The notes beneath the pieces were generated by a model. The model worked only from the letters and a program-made list of their open reading frames with translations. It had not been told where the DNA came from and ran no database searches. Positions 57,742 to 64,000 of a stretch of DNA of 64,000 nucleotides are shown here, in pieces. A program made the translations under genes and the position numbers. Source of the stretch: an uncultured Faecalibacterium sp. (lineage in GTDB: Bacteria > Bacillota > Clostridia > Oscillospirales > Ruminococcaceae); the NCBI GenBank assembly GCA_934511465.1, contig CAKSWG010000002.1, forward strand, positions 1 through 64,000, in the 5' to 3' direction. The first letter of the stretch is position 1. Each line of letters opens with the position of its first letter.

Positions 57742-58813
57742 CAATATTTCCCTTTTCCAAAATACTTTTAAATGCCGTTGAATCCAGCGAAATCAATGAA
57801 GGATATTGATTGCTTCCCCAGTATCCGTTTTGTTCAAGCCAGTCCATATTTACATTATTTCCTTCACCAAAATATCCATAGTAGAGCATTTCGATAACGA
57901 GTACATTTCGGTCACTGACATACCGTTCTCTCAATTCCTCTGGATTAAATACCGACTTATTACCGATTTTACCTAGCAAAGTCTCGAAAGGCATCAAATA
58001 CGTCCAGTTTTCTTTTGCTTGTATGATTTTTGTTACCACACAGAAAGACGTGATACACGAACGATATCGTTTTCCCTGCCCAGCTGTATACTTGCGATAG
58101 ATAAGCACTGGATCACCTACACCATACGGCGGCTTGGAATACTGTGCGCCAACATATATTTTGCTAAGACCATTGCTCACATTCATGGCCACGGCATTTT
58201 GCAATGTATTATTTCTCAATTCAGAATATGGAAACATCGTATCATGGTAAGTATCATTGATGATAAGATACCCTGAAGACTCAAAATTGGGCTTGATAAA
58301 TGGGAAAGATTTATAGGGGTCACTATAATCAATATTATGACGATTCTTTATATAAACACCTTCTCCATTCAAATTGAACCCAACTTTATTAAACCCGAAC
58401 TTTTCAAGCTGAGAAATCAGCAAATCCTGCTTATCAAATGCCGTAACATAGATTTCAGCGGTTCCGGATTTTTGCCATTTCCATAGAACCAATCCAATCG
58501 CACCCTCACCCAATCGCTGACCTCGAAAGCGCTCCGCAATTTTCATGGTGCTAATTTTGATACGATTGCAAGCAGCAAGTATGCCACTTTTTAGTTCAAT
58601 CGGTTCTTTTTCGTTTTTTATACAGATAAAAGCGCCTAGCCCCTGTTCGTCATTAAAAACAAGTGCCGTTCTTCCTTCTTGTGCCTTCTTTGCAAACCAA
58701 GCAGAAAATCCCGTAGAAGACGAATTGCCGGGATAGTCGGATTTTAAGCTGTCAAAGAACGGATCATTCAAGTTAATTTCGCTAAACTTACGGAGCGAAA
58801 ATTTTCCAGCCAT
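57716..58813 (-). CDS. GNAT acetyltransferase with C-terminal PUA/EVE-like part
   Basis: A 365-residue protein. Residues 1-155 are a GNAT domain with the acetyl-CoA loop RFRGQRLGEGAIGLVLWKW. Residues 180-360, with YHDTMFPYSEL, GDPVLIYRKYTA and SCITSFCVVTKI, look like a PUA/ASCH-type RNA-binding domain. Paired with an ASCH protein it may modify a nucleic acid or tRNA. Toxin-antitoxin or defence roles are possible. It is AT-rich. AAGGAGGCTCC-type bases precede the start. Confidence 0.75.
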   Translation of the reverse strand: MAGKFSLRKFSEINLNDPFFDSLKSDYPGNSSSTGFSAWFAKKAQEGRTALVFNDEQGLGAFICIKNEKEPIELKSGILAACNRIKISTMKIAERFRGQRLGEGAIGLVLWKWQKSGTAEIYVTAFDKQDLLISQLEKFGFNKVGFNLNGEGVYIKNRHNIDYSDPYKSFPFIKPNFESSGYLIINDTYHDTMFPYSELRNNTLQNAVAMNVSNGLSKIYVGAQYSKPPYGVGDPVLIYRKYTAGQGKRYRSCITSFCVVTKIIQAKENWTYLMPFETLLGKIGNKSVFNPEELRERYVSDRNVLVIEMLYYGYFGEGNNVNMDWLEQNGYWGSNQYPSLISLDSTAFKSILEKGNIDVSNVIID

Positions 58814-58901
58814 AAAGGAGCCTCCTTATTTTAATGGAACGATATAAATCTATCGTTTATTAGAATTTCGTTTTCTGATAACACCTACATCTAATAATGC
58901 T

Positions 58902-59201
58902 CTAATGCAATTTGCGATGTTTTCCATGCGGATCATTGACATTATCGTTGTAGCACCACTTCTCATTGCCAGTGTTGTAAGGAGGATCGATGTAGATGCA
59001 CTTCACCCGGCCCTCATACTGCGGCAGCAGAGCTTTCAGGGCTTCCAGATTATCGCCGTGGATAATCATGTTATCACTGCCGTTGTCCTCGGTGTGCTTG
59101 CCCATTTCGTCAAAGCTATACTGACGCTCCAACACACGGAACGGCACTTCCTGATGATGATTGACAACTTTGCTTTTTCCGATCCATTCCAAAGTAGGCA
59201 T
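58902..59201 (-). pseudogene. Truncated N-terminus of a type III/BREX-like Mod DNA methyltransferase
   Basis: Ninety-nine residues beginning MPTLEWIGKSKVVNHH and including NMIIHGDNLEALKALLP and the catalytic motif IYIDPPYNTGNEKW. It then ends after NDNVNDPHGKHRKLH. Full Mod proteins have 500 or more residues, so the rest has been lost. It likely represents a decayed restriction-modification locus in the element. Confidence 0.85.
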
Positions 59202-59526
59202 GGTGTTTTCTCCGTTTCTCTGTGAAAGTTCTTTCACGTTTAATAATAACAAGTTGGGCGGCAAAGCGCAACGGTTCCGGCAAAGAAATACAAGTTTGAT
59301 GAACAAAATTGCAAGTCGCAAAAGCGTTTTGCAAAAAACGCGTAGCCTGCATCCGTCGGATGCAGTTCAAGGGTTTGGGATTTCCCAACAAGCATTTTGC
59401 AACGCAAAATGGTCTTTGTATATACGAAGACACTGCTTGCTACGGCTATGAAAGCCTTTTGAATTGCAAAATGCTTGTTCAGTTGCTATACTGGGCTTAT
59501 CAAAATCTTTTTGGGAGGCTGCCGCA
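59202..59526. other. Intergenic region upstream of esterase copy 2
   Basis: It contains CTGCATCCGTCGGATGCAG (59347-59365), a perfect palindromic hairpin. From about 59372 there is a block (CAAGGGTTTGGGATTTCCCA) also found upstream of esterase copy 1. No gene is seen. Confidence 0.5.
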
Positions 59527-60208
59527 GTGACCGCACAGACAATGCCGATTGGGAACCGACCTTGCCGCATTTACAGCGAACCCCATGCAGAATCTACTGC
59601 TCCAAATGACCGGCGAACACGAGCTGCAAAGCATGGACAGCGAGGTTGCCACTATTGCACAGAGTGCGCACCACTTTCTGTTTGCGGCCATCCCGGTGGA
59701 AAGCTGGAACGATGCACTTTCTCCGTGGAAGTCTCCTGCCGTGTGGGGAAAGCAGGGTTTCGGCGGCAATGCTGCGGACACCCTGCGCTTTCTGACGGAG
59801 CAGGTCATTCCCACACTAGAGCAGCAGTTTTGTCTCCCGGAAAACGTCAAAATCATTCTGGGCGGCTATTCGCTGGCGGGATTGTTTGCGCTGTGGGCCT
59901 CCACCCAGACTGATCTGTTCTACGGTATCGCCGCCGCATCCCCCTCTGTTTGGTTTCCGGACTGGATGGAGTTTGAACAACAGCATCCGATACAGGCACA
60001 GCATGTTTATCTGAGCCTTGGTGACAAGGAAGAGCACACGAAAAACGCAGTCATGGCTGTGGTGGGCGATAACATCCGCACCCTGCACAGCCGGCTTACA
60101 GAGCGTGACGCAGACTGCACCCTTGAATGGAATAACGGCGGGCATTTCAAAAACGCCGATTTGCGTACCGCAAGAGCATTTCAGTGGGTGATGGAGGAAC
60201 ACACATGA
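59527..60208 (+). pseudogene. Esterase copy 2 with N-terminal frameshift
   Basis: Almost the same as the intact esterase at 52.6 kb, but two bases are missing near 59590, which shifts the frame after the start GTG at 59527. An intact frame begins again at ATG 59585 (MQNLLLQMTGEHEL) and covers 207 residues, including GGYSLAGLF and the His motif. It has no ribosome site there. The protein may be lost or made poorly. The DUF188 gene overlaps its end. Confidence 0.8.
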
Positions 60209-60639
60209 CCATTTTGATTGATGCCGATGGTTGCCCGGTGGTGGACCTGACATTGCAGATTGCAAGACAGTTTGATGTTCCGGTCATCATCCTGTGCGAC
60301 ACCGCTCACCAGATTGAGCGGGAAGGTGCGCAGACGCTGGTGTTCGACAAAGGAGCGGACAGCGTGGATTTTGCTCTCGTCAACCGGGTAAAACCGGGAG
60401 ATGTGGTTGTGACGCAGGACTACGGGCTGGCGAGTATGTGCCTTGCCAAGTGCGCCCGGGTGCTGAACCAGAATGGTCTGGAATACACCGCTGATAATAT
60501 AGACGCTCTCATGCTGCGGCGTTATGAAAACAAAAAGCTCCTCCGTACCGGAAAGCACCCCAAGGGGAGCGCAAAGCGGACGAAGGAGCAGGATGAAGCA
60601 TTTGTCGCCACACTGACAGATATTTTAGCGAGCATCTGA
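60205..60639 (+). CDS. DUF188 / YaiI-YqxD-like PIN-fold protein
   Basis: A 144-residue protein of the YaiI/YqxD family, a PIN-like fold of unknown role. MTILIDADGCPVVDLTLQIA carries the acidic start, and GDVVVTQDYGLASMCLAK the second acidic motif. RTGKHPKGSAKRTKEQDEAF ends the core. It overlaps the esterase stop by ATGA. A truncated copy of its first eight codons lies outside the element at 53.26 kb. Confidence 0.88.
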   Translation: MTILIDADGCPVVDLTLQIARQFDVPVIILCDTAHQIEREGAQTLVFDKGADSVDFALVNRVKPGDVVVTQDYGLASMCLAKCARVLNQNGLEYTADNIDALMLRRYENKKLLRTGKHPKGSAKRTKEQDEAFVATLTDILASI

Positions 60640-60665
60640 TTTTCTGAATCAAAAATTTGAATTGC

Positions 60666-60708
60666 AACCGCCGCCCGCTCTTTCTCGGAGTGGGCGGCGG
60701 TTATTTCT
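60666..60708 (+). terminator. Terminator after the DUF188 gene
   Basis: AACCGCCGCCC pairs with GGGCGGCGGTT, followed by ATTTCTT. Confidence 0.8.
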
Positions 60709-60772
60709 TGTTCGGCGCATCTTGTTTTGTTAACTTTCTGTTAATTTTCAAAATGGAGGTTGTCAAACAGTC

Positions 60773-61276
60773 TTTCTCGATGCCTACCAAGTGAGTGAGT
60801 TTTTTCAATTTTCAATGAAGGCAAAAAAATCAGCGTCAACACCCCCCATTTTAGACCACTTTTTCTGTTAATAGTAGAAGTGCCTCTTTGAAAGCCACTC
60901 ATTCGTGACCTTTTTGTTAATTCTCAAAAAGATGGTTGTCTTTTGACCTTTTTCGTCGGCTACCAAGTGAGAGGACTTTTTCAAAAGTGGAGATTCGGCC
61001 TCAAGAATTACAATTCAATTACAATTTCCCCTTCGATGCTATGAAACAGGCGTTCTCGATGCCTACCAAATGTAGGGCATCTTTTTCAAGACCACTTTCA
61101 ACTTCAGGCACTGCCGCTGCTGCAAAGTTTCGTCCTCCGTCGGTCGCCCATGGATCAATGTTATTTTAATCAAGCAGCCACTTCAACTATATTTTCCAAA
61201 AACTTTTCAACAAATTTCTTTTTCGGGCTACTTTTGGGCCGTTTTCGATGGCTCGTAAGTAGAGGGACAATTTTTC
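60773..61276 (+). repeat. Iteron-like imperfect direct repeats
   Basis: Four copies of a TTCTCGATGCCTACCAAGTG-like unit with a trailing TTTTTCA occur at about 60773, 60951, 61051 and 61241. The first two share a longer block starting GTTAATT. The region is AT-rich and noncoding. It could be integrase arm sites, a replication origin or an oriT region of the element. Confidence 0.65.
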
Positions 61277-61324
61277 AGAAGCCCTAAATTCCGAAGATTT
61301 TCTATAAAAAGCGGCTCCTTGAAA

Positions 61325-61560
61325 ACAGAATAGTTCAATCGTCCGGTACTTCACAAAAGGTACTTCTGTAATTCGCAGCCCGGTCATAACGAAGACGGGG
61401 TGGCTGAAATGCCAATGGTGCGGTGCAAGCCCGCTGCCGGACGGTTCCCCACTCCTAGGGAAGTCGAGGACCAATATGGGAGACCTTAACTTATTAACGC
61501 AGACGGGTTTGAGCCCATCTGCGATGGGGGAGTTGGAACTACTGTCAGCTCTCTTTACAT
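61325..61560 (+). ncRNA. Candidate structured RNA upstream of xis/int
   Basis: The stretch changes to GC-rich sequence with several potential stems: GCAGACGGG/CCCATCTGC around TTTGAG (61498-61522), TTCCC/GGGAA near 61446-61462, and CGGTGCAAGCCCGCTGCCGG. No reading frame fits. It may be a regulatory leader for the recombination genes or a ribozyme-like remnant. The family is not identified. Confidence 0.45.
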
Positions 61561-61649
61561 TGCCGCCTGACCGCAGCTTTGCTGCAAAGGATATAACCGC
61601 AGGTGGCACACACTTTTGACCTTAAACTACTTATGCTGAAGGAGTGCCT

Positions 61650-61925
61650 ATGAAGTTGAACAATGCCTATTCCCAGATGTTTCCCGGTTACCCCGATGCC
61701 GTCAGCCTTCAGCAGGCTGCGGAGATGCTTGTTCTGAACCGCCACACGGTCGGGGAATTGATCCGTTCCCGCCGCCTGTTTGCGCTTAAAATCGGCCGCA
61801 CCTACCGTATCCCGAAGCTGAGCGTGATCGAATTCCTGCTCACCGGGCAGAGCACCTTCCCGGCTGGAAATCCGCCGCTGGATGTGGTATGCTGTGGGTG
61901 CAGCAACGGACAGCACGCCTGTTGA
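61650..61925 (+). CDS. Excisionase-like DNA-binding protein
   Basis: A 91-residue protein with a MerR/AlpA-type helix-turn-helix: VSLQQAAEMLVLNRHTVGELIR, then the wing ALKIGRTYRIPKLSVIEFL. Such proteins direct excision by the adjacent integrase. The tail contains VVCCGCSN, whose cysteines may bind metal. GAAGGAG lies upstream. It is separated by 14 bases from the integrase gene. Confidence 0.85.
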   Translation: MKLNNAYSQMFPGYPDAVSLQQAAEMLVLNRHTVGELIRSRRLFALKIGRTYRIPKLSVIEFLLTGQSTFPAGNPPLDVVCCGCSNGQHAC

Positions 61926-61939
61926 CCCAAAGGAGGTTT

Positions 61940-63190
61940 ATGATGAAAACTACAGGGTCTGTCCAAGAGAAAAATGGACGTTTCTATTTCGTGATCAATC
62001 TTTATGATGCCAACGGCAAGCGGAAGATCAAGTGGATCTCCACAGGTTTGACCGTCCGGGGCAACAAGCGCAAGGCAGAATCCATGCTCCGGGAAGTATT
62101 GCTCCACTATGATGAGACCGGGGAGCTGCCCACAGGGCGGGGCGGAGCCTACGAAAAAGTAGATGCTAAAACCGCCAAGCCCCTGCCACTGCCCCTCCAA
62201 CCCGTCAACAAGTCGGAGATGTTGTTTCTGGACTATCTCAACGAGTGGGTGCATGTCCACAAGGCATCCATCCAGCCTGCAACCTTTATCAGCTATAATC
62301 AGATGATTCAGGGACGTATCACGCAGTACTTCAGGCCGCTGGGCTTGAAGCTGTGCGAGGTCACGCCGCAGGTGCTGGATGAGTTTCAGGAGAAGATCTT
62401 GCTGGAGGGCTATACCACCAACACAGTCATTCACTACCACGCCATCTTCGGTAAAGCGTTCAAGGATGCCGTCCGCAAGGACTATCTGGAAACCAACCCG
62501 ATGCTGAAAGTTGACCGCCCGAAGAAGAATAGCTTCCGTCCCAACTTCTACTCCAAGGATGAAGTTCAGCAGCTGCTTGAAGTATCGCAGGATGACCCCC
62601 TGCACCTGTGCATCCTCATTACAGCCTACTACGGCCTGCGCCGCAGCGAGGTACTGGGGTTGAAGTGGTCGTCTATCGACTTTGAGCGCAAGTCCATCAC
62701 CATTAACCACAAGGTGACGGAACAGTTGGTGAACGGCAAGTACGTTCCTGTGGTCAGCGATGTGATGAAGAACAAGACCAGCTGCCGTACCCTGCCGCTG
62801 ATTCCGGCTGTGGAAGAAGAACTTCTGAAGCAGAAGGAAAAGCAGCAGCTTTACCGCAAGCTGTTCAAGAAGAGCTACAGCACTGAGTATCTGGATTTCG
62901 TCTGCACCGATCAGGAAGGCAAGCTGATCCGCCCGAACTTCGTGACGGAGCACTTTGATTGGCTGCTGACCAAGTACGGGCTAAAGCACATCCGTTTTCA
63001 CGACCTGCGCCATAGCTGCGCCAGCCTGATGGTGATGAACGGCGTATCCATGAAGCAGGTTCAGGAATGGCTGGGGCACAGCACCTTTTCTACCACCGCT
63101 GACATCTACGCACATCTCGATTACAAGAGCAAACAGGGGTCTGCTGGGGTCATTGCGAACCTTTTGGGAGAATCCAAACTCCCCAAGTAA
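61940..63190 (+). CDS. int: Tyrosine recombinase (integrase)
   Basis: A 416-residue site-specific recombinase of the Tn916/phage type. An N-terminal arm-binding domain (RFYFVINLYDANGKRKIKW) and a core-binding SAM-like domain (about 105-190) precede the catalytic domain. Catalytic residues are Arg in AYYGLRRSEVLGLKW, the His-x-x-Arg in FHDLRHSCASLMV, His in WLGHSTFSTT and Tyr in ADIYAHLDY. The start at 61940 follows AAAGGAGG. It inserts the element into tRNA-Ser(CGA), whose gene lies 109 bases downstream. Confidence 0.94.
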   Translation: MMKTTGSVQEKNGRFYFVINLYDANGKRKIKWISTGLTVRGNKRKAESMLREVLLHYDETGELPTGRGGAYEKVDAKTAKPLPLPLQPVNKSEMLFLDYLNEWVHVHKASIQPATFISYNQMIQGRITQYFRPLGLKLCEVTPQVLDEFQEKILLEGYTTNTVIHYHAIFGKAFKDAVRKDYLETNPMLKVDRPKKNSFRPNFYSKDEVQQLLEVSQDDPLHLCILITAYYGLRRSEVLGLKWSSIDFERKSITINHKVTEQLVNGKYVPVVSDVMKNKTSCRTLPLIPAVEEELLKQKEKQQLYRKLFKKSYSTEYLDFVCTDQEGKLIRPNFVTEHFDWLLTKYGLKHIRFHDLRHSCASLMVMNGVSMKQVQEWLGHSTFSTTADIYAHLDYKSKQGSAGVIANLLGESKLPK

Positions 63191-63264
63191 TTATGGATTT
63201 ATCGTTCATGTGTAAAGCATACTGTGATGAGATAAAAGCGGCCTTTCTCTGCTTGATGCAAAAG

Positions 63265-63296
63265 AAAAAGTCGCAGATTCGTTTGAATCTGCGACT
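63265..63296 (-). terminator. Terminator of tRNA-Ser (element-borne)
   Basis: On the minus strand AGTCGCAGATTC pairs with GAATCTGCGACT, followed by TTTT. It directly follows the tRNA 3' end and would end its transcript. It also lies 75 bases after the integrase stop. Confidence 0.85.
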
Positions 63297-63298
63297 GC

Positions 63299-63389
63299 TG
63301 GCGGAGATGGTGGGATTCGAACCCACGTGCCCGATTAAGGACAAAACGATTTCGAGTCGTTCTCGTTACGACCACTTCGATACATCTCC
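63299..63389 (-). tRNA. tRNA-Ser(CGA)
   Basis: The minus strand gives acceptor stem GGAGATG/CATCTCC with discriminator G and encoded CCA. It has a D arm and the anticodon stem AACGA/TCGTT with loop CTCGAAA (anticodon CGA). A long variable arm, typical of serine tRNA, and the T arm GTGGG-TTCGAAT-CCCAC complete it. Its 3' two-thirds are attR. The integrated element supplies this 3' end, so the tRNA stays functional. Confidence 0.95.
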
Positions 63390-63448
63390 ACGATAAACCT
63401 TATATAGTATAGCAAAAAAGCCTGTTGGCGTCAACACTTTTTCGCATT

Positions 63449-63490
63449 CCAAGCTCCGGGTCTGCTGTGCGGCAGACCCGGAGCTTTTTG
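63449..63490 (+). terminator. Strong plus-strand terminator before MATE gene
   Basis: AGCTCCGGGTCTGC pairs with GCAGACCCGGAGCT around TGTGCG, followed by TTTTT. No plus-strand gene ends just upstream except the integrase, so it may have served a gene displaced by the insertion. Confidence 0.85.
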
Positions 63491-63552
63491 CACTTTTGAG
63501 CGGAACATGGAAAAATTTGCGAAAAGGGACTGGTATTTTTGCGGGTTTTGAG

Positions 63553-63558
63553 TATAAT
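63553..63558 (+). promoter_or_regulatory. Likely -10 element of the MATE gene
   Basis: TATAAT is perfect, but no good -35 lies 16-18 bases upstream. It is about 40 bases before AAAAAGGAG and the start codon. Confidence 0.45.
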
Positions 63559-63613
63559 AGAGGAGATATAGAGGATATAGTTCAAATTTGAAGTAAAAAG
63601 GAGAATCACATCC

Positions 63614-64000
63614 ATGGCACAGTCAAAACAGGACATGGGCAGTGGGAACGTCCGCAGCCTGATGCTGCAGCTCATGATCCCTGCGGTGGTAGCGCAGGTC
63701 GTGAACCTGTTGTACAACATCGTGGACCGAATTTACATCGGCCATATCGCGGGCATCGGTGCGGCAGCGCTGACCGGCGTGGGCCTGTTCACTCCCATCC
63801 TGATGCTGCTGAATGCATTCGCCATGCTGGTGGGCGCAGGCGGTGCGCCCCGCACCGCCATTGCGCTGGGGCAGGGCGACAGGAAACAGGCAGAAAAGAT
63901 CATCTCCAACAGCTTTACCATGCTGCTGCTCTTTTCGGTGGTGCTGACCATCAGCTTCTATGCCGGGGCGCCGATGCTGCTTCGGCTGTTTGGTGCCAGC
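63614..64000 (+). CDS. MATE-family efflux transporter (N-terminal part)
   Basis: The first 129 residues of a multidrug/toxin extrusion transporter, cut by the window edge. LMIPAVVAQVVNLLYNIVDRIYIGHIAG is the MATE N-terminal signature, seen here as AQVVNLLYNIVDRIYIG. GAGGAPRTAIALGQGD follows, with the usual membrane helices. It probably exports cationic drugs or metabolites with Na+ or H+. The start follows AAAAAGGAGAATCACATCC. Confidence 0.92.
   Translation, partial: MAQSKQDMGSGNVRSLMLQLMIPAVVAQVVNLLYNIVDRIYIGHIAGIGAAALTGVGLFTPILMLLNAFAMLVGAGGAPRTAIALGQGDRKQAEKIISNSFTMLLLFSVVLTISFYAGAPMLLRLFGAS

Larger units (their letters stand above)
53656..63358. mobile_element. Integrative element in tRNA-Ser(CGA), about 9.7 kb
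   Basis: Sixty identical bases at 53656-53715 and 63299-63358 bound the element. The right copy is part of a complete tRNA-Ser; the left is only the tRNA 3' end. A tyrosine integrase and an excisionase-like gene lie beside the intact tRNA, the usual order. Cargo is a rep-like protein, TnpV, AAA ATPase/RloB, GNAT/ASCH, a truncated Mod methyltransferase, an esterase copy and DUF188. No relaxase or type IV secretion gene is seen, so it is mobilisable at best. Confidence 0.9.

Noticed and set aside
60773..61276. CRISPR array
   Set aside because: Units are imperfect, unevenly spaced (about 100 to 190 bases) and have no regular spacers or cas genes.

Overview
The window looks like chromosome of a high-GC, low-motility gut Firmicute, most likely Faecalibacterium or a close relative in the Oscillospiraceae. 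The reasons are GC-rich Gram-positive-type genes (an LPQTG sortase anchor, lipobox lipoproteins, a PTS, AzlCD, a Kef-like antiporter), strong AGGAGG-type ribosome binding sites, and a dispersed palindromic repeat between genes. This placement is inference from gene style, not a database match.

Layout. 1-3.3 kb: phosphate uptake operon pstS-pstC-pstA-pstB (minus strand), with a dispersed repeat between pstA and pstB. 3.6-8.7 kb: a lipoprotein, a GNAT protein, a PTS EIICB, prmA and rsmE. 9.1-11.3 kb: an LPXTG surface protein whose promoter lies just downstream of a 14-base C tract. 11.4-18.9 kb: a divergent PTS enzyme I, a patatin, a HAD protein, and three paralogous glycosyltransferases around a LytTR regulator with a degenerate receiver. 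19-31.6 kb: an M24 peptidase, two CobW-type proteins, a Crp/thioredoxin-reductase-like pair, asparaginase, AzlCD, MarR, NhaC and a thioesterase. 32.1-35.1 kb: a zinc/cadmium resistance group (ArsR, a free HMA domain, P1B ATPase).

35.3-40.9 kb is the most unusual locus. Three tightly packed genes follow a strong promoter and a leader with a long hairpin. The first encodes a MotA/TolQ/ExbB-type channel subunit fused to a degenerate EAL domain. The second encodes a MotB/ZorB-like membrane helix with its acidic residue, fused to SpaA/Cna_B-like extracellular domains. The third encodes a Wzz/BY-kinase-like protein. I propose an ion-channel complex that senses c-di-GMP and acts on the cell surface or on polysaccharide export. 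Next to it, a LacI regulator fused to a solute-binding domain sits divergently from an Afu/Fbp-type ABC importer plus a GDPD-family phosphodiesterase. Two copies of a 16-bp putative operator lie in the space between them.

48.4-52.2 kb is housekeeping and transport: a Ham1-like NTPase, a Kef-type antiporter, an MgtC-like protein, a HAD hydrolase and a small membrane protein. About 53.66-63.36 kb is an integrative element in tRNA-Ser(CGA). It has identical 60-bp repeats at both ends, with an integrase and an excisionase-like gene beside the intact tRNA. It carries a rep-like protein, TnpV, an AAA ATPase/RloB pair (AbiL-like defence candidate), an AT-rich GNAT/ASCH pair, a truncated Mod methyltransferase, and a second, frameshifted copy of an esterase that also lies just outside the element. 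The window ends inside a MATE transporter gene.
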